DNA from: Halobacteriovorax sp. JY17
GTDB taxonomy: Bacteria > Bdellovibrionota > Bacteriovoracia > Bacteriovoracales > Bacteriovoracaceae
Reading direction: 5' to 3'
Length of the DNA stretch: 64,000 nucleotides
NCBI RefSeq assembly: GCF_002753895.1
Contig: NZ_NJER01000001.1
Location: forward strand, 1,178,910 to 1,242,909
Shown in pieces: positions 16,713 through 26,201 of the stretch (position 1 is its first letter; every line of letters begins with the position of its first letter). The translations under genes were made by a program, and so were the position numbers. The notes beneath the pieces were generated by a model. It worked only from the letters and a program-made list of their open reading frames with translations. It was not told where the DNA came from and made no database searches.

Positions 16713-18430
16713 GAGAAGAGTGTTCCTCTCTTCTCACATTCAGCTTCGTATTCATTTAGCCACTGAATCTCTTCTTGATTCATAAGGTCTTTATTTATTA
16801 GAGCATGATCAAAACCAATATAGACAACTGGTTTAAAAGTAAGCATTCCTTCAATCGTAGGATGCTTAATTACTGTAGCAATATTCTCAAGTCTCACTCC
16901 ACCAAATCCAGGGAGATAAATACCTGGCTCTATCGAACCTAAGTTTCCTTCTTTAAGTGGAATTGAACTTGTCGGAGAGAAACGAAGTCCACCTTCGTGA
17001 ACATTAACTCCTACACCGTGACCTGTTCCGTGTGCGTAGTTAAATCCACCTCTGAGAATAGGAGTTCTTGCAAGAGCGTCAATGTGAGAGCCCCATGTTC
17101 CCTCTGGGAATACAGCACTTTGAGCATTAAGAAGTCCTTTTAGGACAAGAGTATAAATAAGTTTCTGCTTGGCGCTAGCTTCACCTTTTCCAAGAAAGAT
17201 TGTTCGCGTCGTATCTGTTGCAAAGCCACCCTCAAAGTAAGCTCCTGAGTCCATTAGTGCAATCTCTCCATCTGTCGCAAACTTCTTATCTGATGGACTT
17301 GAATAATGAATAATAGAAGAGTTCGCCCCGAAACCAGCAATTGTCCCAAAGCTATGCCCCTTCGCTCCTTCTAAAGAATAAAATTCTGTCGCTTTATGGT
17401 AGAAAGAAAGTTCTGAAACTTTTTCACCACTATGAAATGATTCCTTCAACCAATTAAGAGAATTTAAAATCGCTCTATCTCCAGATTCAAAGGCCGCATT
17501 AATATAATCCATTTCCTTTTCTGATTTAAGAGCGTGAGTTGGAATAATCCCATTAACAAGTGCGCAAAGATTATCCTTTCCAAATTTCTCACTTAGAAAG
17601 TTATAGTCTGTAATATTAATTAGAGCTGGGTCATAGTAGACTTTTTGAACTGAAGGATTTTTCTCTAATGTTTTTGAAAAAGTATCAATTGAGCACTTAT
17701 GAAAGTTAATGAAATCATCATCAAAATCTAGAAGATAATGATTTGGAATAGCAAGTTCAATGCTCTCTCTTGTGACAAAGCATCTTGCCATGAAGCTACT
17801 TTGAAACGGAAGACCATAACCCCTAAGATTAGTAATCCAAGAAATAGAATCTAATGAATTTAACCAAATGGCCTCGCCTTCTTTTAAAAGAGATTTCACT
17901 TTTTCTTTTGGAGATTTTAACTTCTTTATTCTTTCCAAAGTTACCTCTTTAGAAAAAGCTTGGAAAGAGATAAAGTTTTGAACAATCTTAGTATTTCCAA
18001 CTTCAACTGATTCAACAATTTCTTTAAATGCATCGAAGTGACCAAGTGGAGTTCTATCTCCATCAATCCACAATGTTTTAATATTTAAAGATTCTATTTT
18101 CTCTAAAGTCGCATCTATAAGAGATTTTCCAAAAGGACACTTCTCAACAATAACCCCTTGGGCCTTCACTTCGATATCCGCTTGTTCATGATAACGACCA
18201 TCGACAAAGAGATGACAACTTCCATTAGACAGAAGGAGAACTTCAGCAACTGAGCCTGAAAATCCAGAAAAGTAATAACGTAGACTCTCCTGCATTGGAA
18301 CATACTCATTCATAAATATATCAAAGCTCGAAATATAGGCAGCATCTATAGAATTCTTCTTTAGATAAGCGCTCATCTGCTCTAAGTGCTGCTCAATAAC
18401 CTCTTTTTCTAAAAAAAACGTATTTCTCAA
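16709..18430 (-). CDS. Xaa-Pro aminopeptidase (M24B family)
   Basis: The chosen start is a TTG at 18430 with GAGG 8 nt before it, giving about 573 aa. An open frame extends to 18538, but those 36 residues are Lys-rich and overlap a separate small gene on the other strand. The N-terminal two thirds are creatinase/prolidase-like (FVDGRYHEQADIE; WLNSLDSISWITNLRG). The catalytic pita-bread domain has the metal ligands in ALMDSGAYF (Asp), FATDTTRT (Asp), NYAHGTGHGVGVNVHEGG (His), GSIEPGIY (Glu) and GGVRLEN (Glu). It removes N-terminal residues preceding proline. No signal peptide, so it is cytoplasmic. The length matches eukaryote-like APP (XPNPEP1-type) enzymes, which are longer than E. coli PepP. 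Confidence 0.92.
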   Translation of the reverse strand: MRNTFFLEKEVIEQHLEQMSAYLKKNSIDAAYISSFDIFMNEYVPMQESLRYYFSGFSGSVAEVLLLSNGSCHLFVDGRYHEQADIEVKAQGVIVEKCPFGKSLIDATLEKIESLNIKTLWIDGDRTPLGHFDAFKEIVESVEVGNTKIVQNFISFQAFSKEVTLERIKKLKSPKEKVKSLLKEGEAIWLNSLDSISWITNLRGYGLPFQSSFMARCFVTRESIELAIPNHYLLDFDDDFINFHKCSIDTFSKTLEKNPSVQKVYYDPALINITDYNFLSEKFGKDNLCALVNGIIPTHALKSEKEMDYINAAFESGDRAILNSLNWLKESFHSGEKVSELSFYHKATEFYSLEGAKGHSFGTIAGFGANSSIIHYSSPSDKKFATDGEIALMDSGAYFEGGFATDTTRTIFLGKGEASAKQKLIYTLVLKGLLNAQSAVFPEGTWGSHIDALARTPILRGGFNYAHGTGHGVGVNVHEGGLRFSPTSSIPLKEGNLGSIEPGIYLPGFGGVRLENIATVIKHPTIEGMLTFKPVVYIGFDHALINKDLMNQEEIQWLNEYEAECEKRGTLFS

Positions 18431-18519
18431 GATATTCCTCACTTTTTTCTTTAATTTTTTTTTCTTTAGCCGAAAAGTATTAAAACTTGGATTTACCAAT
18501 AAATTAAACGGCTTATAAA

Positions 18520-18660
18520 ATGCATTTAAACTTAACAAAAATTGTCTTCGTCATTCTCAGCGTCTTTTTCTTAAAGATAGCTGTAGCAGATACTTTTAGG
18601 GCCAATGATGGAAGAAAGCCTTCTAGTACTAAGACCATTAAGATCCAAGATATTCGCTAA
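18520..18660 (+). CDS. Small secreted peptide, 46 aa
   Basis: This short ORF starts at ATG 18520 and ends with TAA at 18658-18660. Residues 1-23 read as a signal peptide (Lys, then VFVILSVFFLKIAVAD), followed by a short, basic, polar tail with no Cys. It occupies the gap between the M24B and murD genes on the opposite strand and overlaps the 3' end of murD by 23 nt. No strong Shine-Dalgarno is visible. The signal-like N-terminus is the main evidence that it is real. Function unknown. Confidence 0.4.
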   Translation: MHLNLTKIVFVILSVFFLKIAVADTFRANDGRKPSSTKTIKIQDIR

Positions 18661-19978
18661 CGAGCTCATCAAAATGCTCGCCCCTCTTCACATAATTATC
18701 ATATAAATCAAAAGAAGGAAAAGCCGGCGAGAATAATACCACTCCATCCTCTTCGACTTCTTTAATTCTTTTTATAACTTCTTCTAAATTCTTATAGTAC
18801 TCGCACTTAAATTTAGCTGAGGCTTCTGAAAGTAAGCTCTTTCCCGATTCTCCAAAGAGATAGAGAGTTGTAATACTATCTTTAAAGTTATCAAGCTTTC
18901 CTTCTAGCTCATCTCCGTGGCCTCGTAGTTGCCCGCCTAAGATCAGATGAACTTTAGAATTTGAAAAAGAGAATACTGCTGCCTTTAGAGCTGTAATTGT
19001 CGCTTCCCAATTTGTACTCTTAGCATCGTTAAAGACTTCAATTCCGACTCTAGCTGACCTCTTTTGGAGACGATACTGCACGCCATGAAAGTCGGCCAGT
19101 GTAGATATTCCCTCTTTCCAATTAACTCCTACCGACTCAAGTAAGATTTTTGCAAAATTTAAATTACTCAAGTTATGCTCACCGATGAGATGAAATTTTC
19201 CCTTAAGCTCACTTCCAAATTCTTCAATACTCTTTGGACTCGCCAAGAAAGTAGTCTTGCACTCAGGAGTAAAGTCACTTTCAAAACCATCAAGGTCACC
19301 AATGAAGACACAATTTTCAGGTCTCATTCGATCTGCAATGTGAAATTTTGCAAGAGCGTAATCTCTTACACTCTCGTATCTTTCACCGTGATTAGCAGAA
19401 ATATTTAAAATGGCGGCAACATCCGACTTAAAAGTTTTCATACTCTCTAATTGAAAGCTAGAGAGTTCTAAAATAACGAGGTCTGCGCTTTTTCTTTTTT
19501 CTAAAAGAATTTCTAATGCATAAGTAGCTAGAGGAGTTCCAATATTCCCACCAAGAAAGACGCTTCTTCCTGCTCCCCTGGCCAGTATATCTAGCAGTGT
19601 TACAGTCGTTGTCTTTCCGTTTGTTCCTGTGACAGAAATAATCTTAGTGGCCTCTAAATTTAAGTGCCCATAAGCGAATTCTATTTCTGAAATTATAGAG
19701 ATTCCCTTAAGAAGAGCATCCTTTAAGAATTCACTCTCTCTCGCAATTCCGGGAGAGAGAACAATAAAAGAGACTTCGCTTAATCTATCCCCAAGAGTTG
19801 GATCACTTTGAGAGACGGGAGTGCAATTGGAAATACCTTTCACTTTATGGGACCAATCTTCAATATTTCCACTATTTACGACCAATATAGAAGCTCCTAG
19901 AGCACTCGCTAGCCTAGCGCTAGCAATTCCAGAAATTCCCATACCAATAACTGCTATTTTCTTACCCTGTAAAGACAA
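18638..19978 (-). CDS. murD: UDP-N-acetylmuramoylalanine--D-glutamate ligase
   Basis: The protein is 446 aa. It adds D-glutamate to UDP-MurNAc-L-Ala in the cytoplasmic stage of peptidoglycan synthesis. Visible elements are an N-terminal Rossmann-like segment (KKIAVIGMGISGIASARL), the Mur ligase ATP loop GTNGKTT at 118-124, GGNIGTPL, LELSSFQLE, ILNISANHGERY, and the C-terminal NDAKSTNWEATITAL and LILGGQ-type segments. The usual N-x-x-x-D-H-L-D region is modified to NISANHGERY. The start is a TTG at 19978 with GGGAG 5 nt upstream. It is not within a dcw cluster here; its neighbours are a small secreted peptide and a methyltransferase. Confidence 0.93.
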   Translation of the reverse strand: MSLQGKKIAVIGMGISGIASARLASALGASILVVNSGNIEDWSHKVKGISNCTPVSQSDPTLGDRLSEVSFIVLSPGIARESEFLKDALLKGISIISEIEFAYGHLNLEATKIISVTGTNGKTTTVTLLDILARGAGRSVFLGGNIGTPLATYALEILLEKRKSADLVILELSSFQLESMKTFKSDVAAILNISANHGERYESVRDYALAKFHIADRMRPENCVFIGDLDGFESDFTPECKTTFLASPKSIEEFGSELKGKFHLIGEHNLSNLNFAKILLESVGVNWKEGISTLADFHGVQYRLQKRSARVGIEVFNDAKSTNWEATITALKAAVFSFSNSKVHLILGGQLRGHGDELEGKLDNFKDSITTLYLFGESGKSLLSEASAKFKCEYYKNLEEVIKRIKEVEEDGVVLFSPAFPSFDLYDNYVKRGEHFDELVSEYLGS

Positions 19979-20054
19979 GTCTGCTCCCTTTTTAGGACTT
20001 CAAATATGAGTCTAAAGGCATTATAACAAGGAAAAAAATACTTTTGGAACTACT

Positions 20055-21299
20055 TTGAACTATAAAGAGCACTTTAATAGATTAACCGAATTTCTAACTC
20101 CCTACGAGCCCCTTTGGAATAGAGAGATTCTAGAAAATTATCCAGAAACTATGACTGTTTACCGGCAATCATGGTTAGATGATCTTGCAAAGCTCTCTAA
20201 AGAAGAGTTATGGAAGTTTGATTGTTTTGGGCAGACTGATAAATTAGAAAATACCTCACTAATTAAAATGATGGAGTCTTTAAAGGAGTTAACAAAGCTC
20301 GACTTCTTTACCTACTCAAAGGAGAGAGAATTTCCAGACTGGGCCTTTAGAAAAGTCAAAGAAAAGAAGAGACATGAGATCACTCTCATAACAGCTTTTA
20401 TTAATGATCTAGAAAAGAAATCCCCTCATTCTCATACTATAGATATTGGAGGCGGCGTCGGCCATCTAGCGAGAGTTCTCGCTCACTACTACGGCATACG
20501 AACTAAGAGCATAGATATCAATAAAGAATTTCAAGAAATTGGAGAGAAGAGATCAAAGGCTTTTCCACTTCCTGACGGAGCAAGTGATCTAGAGTTTATC
20601 CACATGAATTTTCTAGGAGAAAGTGACGCTAAGAAAATGAAGAGCGTCTTTACTGGAGACTCCCTAACTCTTGGTCTTCACACCTGTGGAACTCTTGCCA
20701 ATTCTATTATTGAAACTCATATAAGAATGCGAACAAAGTCTCTTTTAAATTTTGGGTGTTGTTATCTAAAAATGAACCCTGACGATGATACCAATCTTTC
20801 AAGTTATTCAAAAGAAAATAAAAACTTAGACCTCTCAAGATGGGCACTAACATTAGCCTCTAGAGGTTACACCAGTATGGACTTCAAACAATATCTTCTA
20901 AAAGAGAGAGTTAAATCCTTTCGGTACTCGCTGCAACTTCTCTTAAATGAAATTCACGGTGGCCCTAATTTTATCTCGGTTGGCGATTCTCATTCAAGAG
21001 AATACTGGGGTGAATTCTCAGACTACGCTGCCAAGAAATTATCAGCTCTAGATATTAATCATACCTATCAATTGGAAGAGCTTCAAAACTTCTATGAGAG
21101 TACAGAGACTCAAGGAAAAGTTAAAGAGATGTATCTTGGAAATATTTTACGTTGGCAATTTGGACGAGCATTAGAGCATTATATTTTAACTGATAGATGT
21201 CTTGTACTAGAAGAAGCAGGATTTAAAGTCCAGATGAAGGAACTCTTTAACGAGTCCCTCTCACCTAGAAATATTGGAATTTTTTCGACTCTATCTTAG
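20055..21299 (+). CDS. METTL25-like SAM-dependent methyltransferase
   Basis: The protein is 414 aa. The SAM-binding motif is DIGGGVGHLARVLAHYYG near residue 130, followed by SIDIN (acidic end of strand 2). LGLHTCGTLANSII and LLNFGCCYLKM follow, a pairing of H-x-C-G and G-C-C-Y that is characteristic of the METTL25/RRNAD1 family better known from eukaryotes. The substrate in bacteria is unknown. The start is a TTG at 20055 with a weak GGA upstream. There is no signal peptide. The 3' end overlaps the convergent glutamine synthetase gene by 9 nt. Family assignment is by motif recognition only. Confidence 0.7.
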   Translation: MNYKEHFNRLTEFLTPYEPLWNREILENYPETMTVYRQSWLDDLAKLSKEELWKFDCFGQTDKLENTSLIKMMESLKELTKLDFFTYSKEREFPDWAFRKVKEKKRHEITLITAFINDLEKKSPHSHTIDIGGGVGHLARVLAHYYGIRTKSIDINKEFQEIGEKRSKAFPLPDGASDLEFIHMNFLGESDAKKMKSVFTGDSLTLGLHTCGTLANSIIETHIRMRTKSLLNFGCCYLKMNPDDDTNLSSYSKENKNLDLSRWALTLASRGYTSMDFKQYLLKERVKSFRYSLQLLLNEIHGGPNFISVGDSHSREYWGEFSDYAAKKLSALDINHTYQLEELQNFYESTETQGKVKEMYLGNILRWQFGRALEHYILTDRCLVLEEAGFKVQMKELFNESLSPRNIGIFSTLS

Positions 21300-23477
21300 A
21301 AAGAGCATTTCGTAATAAGTTGGCAATTGCCATAGATCATTTGGAATTAAGTCTTCCACTTGATTACACGAAACTCCTAGAGCTTGTGATAGAGGAAAGA
21401 TATTATTTGCAATTTCAAATGAATTCTTAGCGGCATCACCATTTAGGGCCTCACACGCATTTGAGAGATTTGATAAATTTGCATAGAGGCTCTCCACAGT
21501 AAAGTTAAGTTTCTTATAAAGCTCAACCTCCACTGAAGACTCTAGGCCAATATCTTTTTGTTGCTTAATGACTTTTCCAAGAATTCTCTTGTACTCTAAC
21601 GTCGCAGGAAGAACATTCTTTTTGACAATATCCATTTGCGTCTGAAATTCAATCTCTCGAAGAGTGTTATAACTTTCCACAAGTACGTTATATCTCATAT
21701 CTAGTTCATTTCTTCTGAATATTCCTTTCTCAACCATGTACTTAGTTTGTTCTTGATCTAAGAGAGCGGGAAGTGCATCAGCAGTATTCTTTAAGTTTGG
21801 AAGTCCACGTTTTTCAGCTTCCTTTACCCACTCCTGTGAATATCCATCTCCATTGAAAATAACATTCCATGAACTCTTAAGCCATTTCTGGGTTAAGTTC
21901 ATGAGAGCTGTTTCAACCGAGGTGGCCTTAATTTCTTTTTCAAGAAATGCAATTGATTCTTCGAACACTTCAGTAACTGCTGCATTTAAAATACTCAGTG
22001 GAAAACTAATCGACTGAGAAGAACCTACTGCTCTAAATTCAAATTTATTTCCTGTAAAGGCAAAAGGAGAAGTTCTATTTCTATCCGTATTATCCATCAT
22101 TAGATTAGCAAGCTGATTTGCACCAAGATCAAGAATAACTTTCCCTTCCTCAGTAACAGTTTCACCATTTTTAATCGCCTCAAATATTTTTTCAAGATTA
22201 GAACCTGTAAAAACAGAGATAATTGACGGAGGAGCCTCATTAGCGCCAAGACGATGATCATTCCCCTGTGAAGCAATTGCCATGCGAAGAAGTTTCGCTC
22301 TTCTATGAACGGCTTCAATAACAATAGAAGTGACAGCTAGAAATTTTAAATTCTTCTCAGGATTCACACCTGGCTCTAAGAGGTTCATTCCATCGTCAGT
22401 GGCCATTGACCAGTTGATATGTTTTCCTGAACCGTTAATTCCAGCAAAAGGTTTCTCATGAAGAAGAGCAATAAAATTATGCTTTTCAGCAACTTCTTTA
22501 ATCACTGCCATAACAAGTTGATTATTATCTGCCGAGACATTCGCCTCTCTAAAAATTTGAGCGAGTTCAAATTGCCCCGGCGCAACTTCGTTATGCCTAG
22601 TCTTAGCAGGAATTCCTAGTTTATGTAATTTAAAATCAATTTCTTCCATACATGAGAGGACTCTCTCAGGAATTCTTCCAAAGTAGTGATCATCTAATTG
22701 CTGATTCTTATGAGAGAGAGAACCCATTAGAGTTCTTCCAGTCATTACAAGGTCTGGTCTTGCAAAGTAAAAGGCCTTATCAATTAAGAAGTACTCTTGC
22801 TCTGCTCCACAAGTCACAGTGACTTTCTTGGTATTTGAAAAACCAATCATATTCATAAACTTAGTCGCGACTTCATTTAAGTTAGTCACTGATCTAAGAA
22901 GTGGCGTCTTCATATCGAGAGCATCACCATGATAAGAAACAAAAGCTGTAGGTATACAAAGAGTTTTTCCATTTACTCCATCAATTAAGAACATTGGGGA
23001 AGAAAGGTCCCACGATGTATAACCTCTCGCTTCAAAGGTAGATCTCGATCCACCATTTGGAAAAGAAGAAGCATCTGGCTCACCTTGCATAAGCTGACCA
23101 GCAGAGAGTTTTTCAATGGGAGTTTCACCGTCAAGATCTAAGAAGGCATCGTGCTTTTCAGCAGTAGAACCAGTTAGAGGCTGAAACCAGTGACAAAAGT
23201 GTGTGGCCCCTTTCTGAGTGGCCCATTCCGTAACGGCCTTAGCAACAATATCTGCATGTTCTTTTTTTAAAGCAGTTCCAGAAGTTGAAACGGCCAGTAG
23301 TTCATCTTTAATTGATTCAGGAATTCCTGGAGCAGTTAGGTAGTGAAAAACACTCTCTCCATAATACTCGCTCACTTTTTGTAAATTTCCATTAATATCT
23401 AAAGGTCTTTCGAAAATTCTTGAGCTACGATTTACCGCAAATTTCTTCGCTTCTAATCTTGAATACTTGGATGGCAT
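21291..23477 (-). CDS. glnN: Type III glutamine synthetase
   Basis: The protein is 728 aa from the ATG at 23477 (GGGAG 6 nt before it); a GTG seven codons upstream would include that ribosome site. The enzyme makes glutamine from glutamate, ammonia and ATP. The length (over 700 aa, against about 470 for GSI) and the segment KGATHFCHWFQPLTG are characteristic of GSIII. Catalytic regions include VTCGAEQEYFLID (metal Glu), PAKTRHNEVAPGQFELA, GSGKHINWSM, NDHRLGANEAPPSI (ATP/ammonia site) and DRNRTSPFAFTG. It is the only ammonium-assimilation gene seen in the window. A 245-nt gap upstream probably carries its promoter. Confidence 0.93.
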   Translation of the reverse strand: MPSKYSRLEAKKFAVNRSSRIFERPLDINGNLQKVSEYYGESVFHYLTAPGIPESIKDELLAVSTSGTALKKEHADIVAKAVTEWATQKGATHFCHWFQPLTGSTAEKHDAFLDLDGETPIEKLSAGQLMQGEPDASSFPNGGSRSTFEARGYTSWDLSSPMFLIDGVNGKTLCIPTAFVSYHGDALDMKTPLLRSVTNLNEVATKFMNMIGFSNTKKVTVTCGAEQEYFLIDKAFYFARPDLVMTGRTLMGSLSHKNQQLDDHYFGRIPERVLSCMEEIDFKLHKLGIPAKTRHNEVAPGQFELAQIFREANVSADNNQLVMAVIKEVAEKHNFIALLHEKPFAGINGSGKHINWSMATDDGMNLLEPGVNPEKNLKFLAVTSIVIEAVHRRAKLLRMAIASQGNDHRLGANEAPPSIISVFTGSNLEKIFEAIKNGETVTEEGKVILDLGANQLANLMMDNTDRNRTSPFAFTGNKFEFRAVGSSQSISFPLSILNAAVTEVFEESIAFLEKEIKATSVETALMNLTQKWLKSSWNVIFNGDGYSQEWVKEAEKRGLPNLKNTADALPALLDQEQTKYMVEKGIFRRNELDMRYNVLVESYNTLREIEFQTQMDIVKKNVLPATLEYKRILGKVIKQQKDIGLESSVEVELYKKLNFTVESLYANLSNLSNACEALNGDAAKNSFEIANNIFPLSQALGVSCNQVEDLIPNDLWQLPTYYEMLFLR

Positions 23478-23594
23478 TTCTATCTCCCTATCGTCCACTT
23501 ATGGATCGAAAATTTAAATAACATGTAAATTTTCTTATGATATGGGAAGAATGTCTATAGTAAGGGATTATAAAATCACTAACTTCGGCTTTCC

Positions 23595-23702
23595 CTAAAG
23601 GAGGAGCCCCGCAGCATGAGTCTGAGACATACATAGGACTATTGTTGCAAATAGGAAAAATAAAACTTTAGCAATCACTTCTTGTACTTCATGTGGCATC
23701 AT
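23595..23702 (-). CDS. Possible 35-aa membrane peptide upstream of glutamine synthetase
   Basis: On the minus strand an ATG at 23702 (followed by a second ATG) opens 35 codons ending at TAG 23597-23595. GGAG lies about 9 nt upstream. The product has one hydrophobic helix (KVLFFLFATIVLCM) and a short tail. The remainder of the 23478-23744 gap shows no other structure beyond AT-rich sequence. It could be a real small leader or membrane peptide of the glutamine synthetase unit, or chance. The confidence is low. Confidence 0.25.
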   Translation of the reverse strand: MMPHEVQEVIAKVLFFLFATIVLCMSQTHAAGLLL

Positions 23703-23744
23703 GGTCTCTAACTCCAATTTTTATAAATCATATATGACAAAATT

Positions 23745-24350
23745 ATGACGCTATCGCAACAAGAAATTTCAAAACTATTTAATTCCTTAAAAGTAGTAGT
23801 TATCCCTTCTTTTGAAGGAGAAATTCCAGCATCGATTCTAGAGCGTTACCCTTCCAAGAAGAGAGTTCGAGACCACTACACCTCAAGACTTGCTCTCATA
23901 GAAGCGCTAAAATCCTCCAAGGTCAAAAGCTATGAGGATCTTAAAATAGAGAATCATCATCACCTGGTGAGTCTTCCGCAGTTTATTGTCTCACTCACTC
24001 ACACCAATACCTTGGCCGCAGCAGTGACAACAGATCAAGAGTTGATAGAGTCTGTCGGGATTGATCTCGAAGCAAGAAATAGAGAAATGAAAACAGGTAT
24101 TTTGAAATTCTTTCTACGAGAAGATGATCAAATAGAGAATCCTCTAGAGCTTTGGTGCTTAAAGGAAGCGGCCTTCAAGGCACTCTCCCCTCTCTACCAT
24201 GAAGAAAAACAACTTGTTCTAAAAGATATCTGCATAAGAAATGATGGAAGCTTTGCTCTTGATTCAAAGCAAGGCCTCAGTGGATACTATCAGCTTAGAA
24301 AAGAGCAAGGCCATTATCTGGCCCTTGCGATTATAGTAAGAACTTCTTAG
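23745..24350 (+). CDS. 4'-phosphopantetheinyl transferase superfamily protein
   Basis: The protein is 201 aa. It transfers the phosphopantetheine arm from CoA to carrier proteins (ACP, PCP or similar). The family signatures are SVGIDLEAR (Mg-binding D107 and E109) and WCLKEAAFKA (137-146, with the Mg-coordinating Glu and the Lys), separated by about 30 residues as expected. The N-terminal half resembles the Sfp/EntD pseudo-dimer more than the short AcpS. No polyketide or NRPS genes are in the window, so the carrier protein is unknown; it may be the fatty-acid ACP. The start lacks a strong ribosome site. It overlaps the convergent M61 peptidase gene by 20 nt. Confidence 0.82.
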   Translation: MTLSQQEISKLFNSLKVVVIPSFEGEIPASILERYPSKKRVRDHYTSRLALIEALKSSKVKSYEDLKIENHHHLVSLPQFIVSLTHTNTLAAAVTTDQELIESVGIDLEARNREMKTGILKFFLREDDQIENPLELWCLKEAAFKALSPLYHEEKQLVLKDICIRNDGSFALDSKQGLSGYYQLRKEQGHYLALAIIVRTS

Positions 24351-26049
24351 TCTTATCTTCGTCTAAACTCTTCAGTGATTTAATTACCCTAGGACCTTTA
24401 TCCATTAGAACTTTCACGTCAGTTAAGTAACCAAGTCTAGAAACGCAGAAATTATAAGTCTTATTCAAGGATAGAAATTTATCGTACTTTTGAAATTCTG
24501 AATTTAAGATTCTCATTCCATCAATTGCAATAATTTCATCTCCTGCGTTTAAACCATACTTATGGGCCGGACTATCAAGAGTTACTGATTTGATAATAAT
24601 TCTATCTCCAGATGAAGATGTCGTGATACCAAGAGACGTTGTCTTAGGATCTGTGTATTCAACTTCAACCGCCATTTCTTTTAGGAGCGCTTCAAAATCA
24701 ATTTCTTCAGTGGAAGTAATCATATTTGAGAAAATATCACTCACTTTCTTATTCGTAAGATCTTCGATCATTGAATATACTTCATGATCTTCCATTCCCA
24801 CCTCTGGATTCGCCTTATACCTCTTCCAAAGTAGATCTAGGAGATCATTGATATTCTTACCTTCCTTAATAAGGTGAACATTGAGTGCGAAGAAAACAAG
24901 TCCACCTTTTAGATAATAAGAAATAGAAGAATTATTTGAATTCTCATCTGGTCTATAAAGTTTAATCCAAGAGTTTAATGAACTATCTTCGAGAGAGTGA
25001 AACTTTCTTCCTGGAATAGAGAAATACCTATTAAGTGTTGCTGCTGTTTTTTCTAAGTACTCTTCAAGAGTTGTGAGACCACATCTATAAACAAAGAGCT
25101 GGTCCATAAAACTTGTAAGCCCTTCTGTTAACCAATGCATACGAGTCTTCGCTTCAGTTAAATAATCAAAAGGTCCAAGTTCTTTTGGACGAATTCTCTT
25201 CACATTCCAAGTATGAAAGTACTCGTGGGCCACAAGCTCTAACCAATCCGTATAGCCTTTTCTATCTACCATTGCTCTTGAACAATATTGAAGCGCAGTT
25301 GAATTCTTATGCTCTAATCCTCCGAAGAGGTTTGGCGCAAAGTGAGTAATAAAAGTATACTTCTCATAAGGAATCTCTCCCATGGTTTTAGCAATATGCT
25401 CAACGATGGTTTTGATATCTGCTTTCAAGTTATGATCGTGCTTCATTGGGCTTCCAAACCAACAGAGTTCGTGATCAATTCCCTCGACTCTAAAGCCATC
25501 AGTTTCTTGACAACCAATTTCAATAGGAGTGTCGATTAAGTCGTCGTAATTATCTGCTGTGTAGAGAAAGACTTCTCTCTTAGTTGAAATATCTTTTAGT
25601 CCTGTTGTTAACTTTGACCAAAGAGGAGGAAATTGAACTTCAACCTCCGGGTCTAGAATATCTTTTCCAAGTACTCCCATGAAAATAGTTGGGCCATGTA
25701 AGAAGGCATGACTCTCGTCAATATGAGAAGTTCTAACTGTTAATTCGTGACAGAAAACATCATAGCTAATTTCAAAATTTTCGCGGTCACCTTTTACTTC
25801 TGAAACTCCAAAATCCACTTCATAAATACCTTTATCAACTTGTGAGTATTGATAGAACTCTCCACCTGAATTCAGTGCCTTAAAGTTTTGAATATGTTTT
25901 CCATACTCACGCATAAGATATGACCCAGGAGACCAAGATGGAATAAAGAAAGATAATTTAGAATCTTTAGACTCTCTCTTCCCGTTGATTGTAACCGTTA
26001 AGTAGTGAGTTTTAGGGCTTTCAATTTTTAGCTTATAATGCAGTTTCAT
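24331..26049 (-). CDS. M61-family peptidase with C-terminal PDZ domain
   Basis: The protein is 572 aa and has no signal peptide. The N-terminal beta domain (FIPSWSPGSYLMREYG) is typical of M61 glycyl aminopeptidases. The catalytic zinc site is VAHEYFHTWNVKRIRP (H275, E276, H279), with a third ligand Glu in WLTEGLTSFMDQL near 309. GGLEHKNS near 244 is also conserved in the family. Residues ~470-550 form a PDZ domain (SLGITTSSSGDRIIIKSV, SPAHKYGLNAGDEIIAIDG). Related enzymes cleave N-terminal Gly/Ala residues. AAGGACC precedes the ATG. The gene converges on the phosphopantetheinyl transferase and diverges from the HesB-like gene. Confidence 0.92.
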   Translation of the reverse strand: MKLHYKLKIESPKTHYLTVTINGKRESKDSKLSFFIPSWSPGSYLMREYGKHIQNFKALNSGGEFYQYSQVDKGIYEVDFGVSEVKGDRENFEISYDVFCHELTVRTSHIDESHAFLHGPTIFMGVLGKDILDPEVEVQFPPLWSKLTTGLKDISTKREVFLYTADNYDDLIDTPIEIGCQETDGFRVEGIDHELCWFGSPMKHDHNLKADIKTIVEHIAKTMGEIPYEKYTFITHFAPNLFGGLEHKNSTALQYCSRAMVDRKGYTDWLELVAHEYFHTWNVKRIRPKELGPFDYLTEAKTRMHWLTEGLTSFMDQLFVYRCGLTTLEEYLEKTAATLNRYFSIPGRKFHSLEDSSLNSWIKLYRPDENSNNSSISYYLKGGLVFFALNVHLIKEGKNINDLLDLLWKRYKANPEVGMEDHEVYSMIEDLTNKKVSDIFSNMITSTEEIDFEALLKEMAVEVEYTDPKTTSLGITTSSSGDRIIIKSVTLDSPAHKYGLNAGDEIIAIDGMRILNSEFQKYDKFLSLNKTYNFCVSRLGYLTDVKVLMDKGPRVIKSLKSLDEDKTKKFLL

Positions 26050-26201
26050 TTAATTTGGTCCTTTTTAAAAAAATTCTTGAAATTAAGGTCTTCTTTAAGC
26101 TAGAAGCATAGAAAAAATGAATTTCAATTTTGAAAACTTACATGACAAACTTATTTTATTCAAGTTTGACACAACACACACTACACAAAAGAGAAATCAC
26201 T

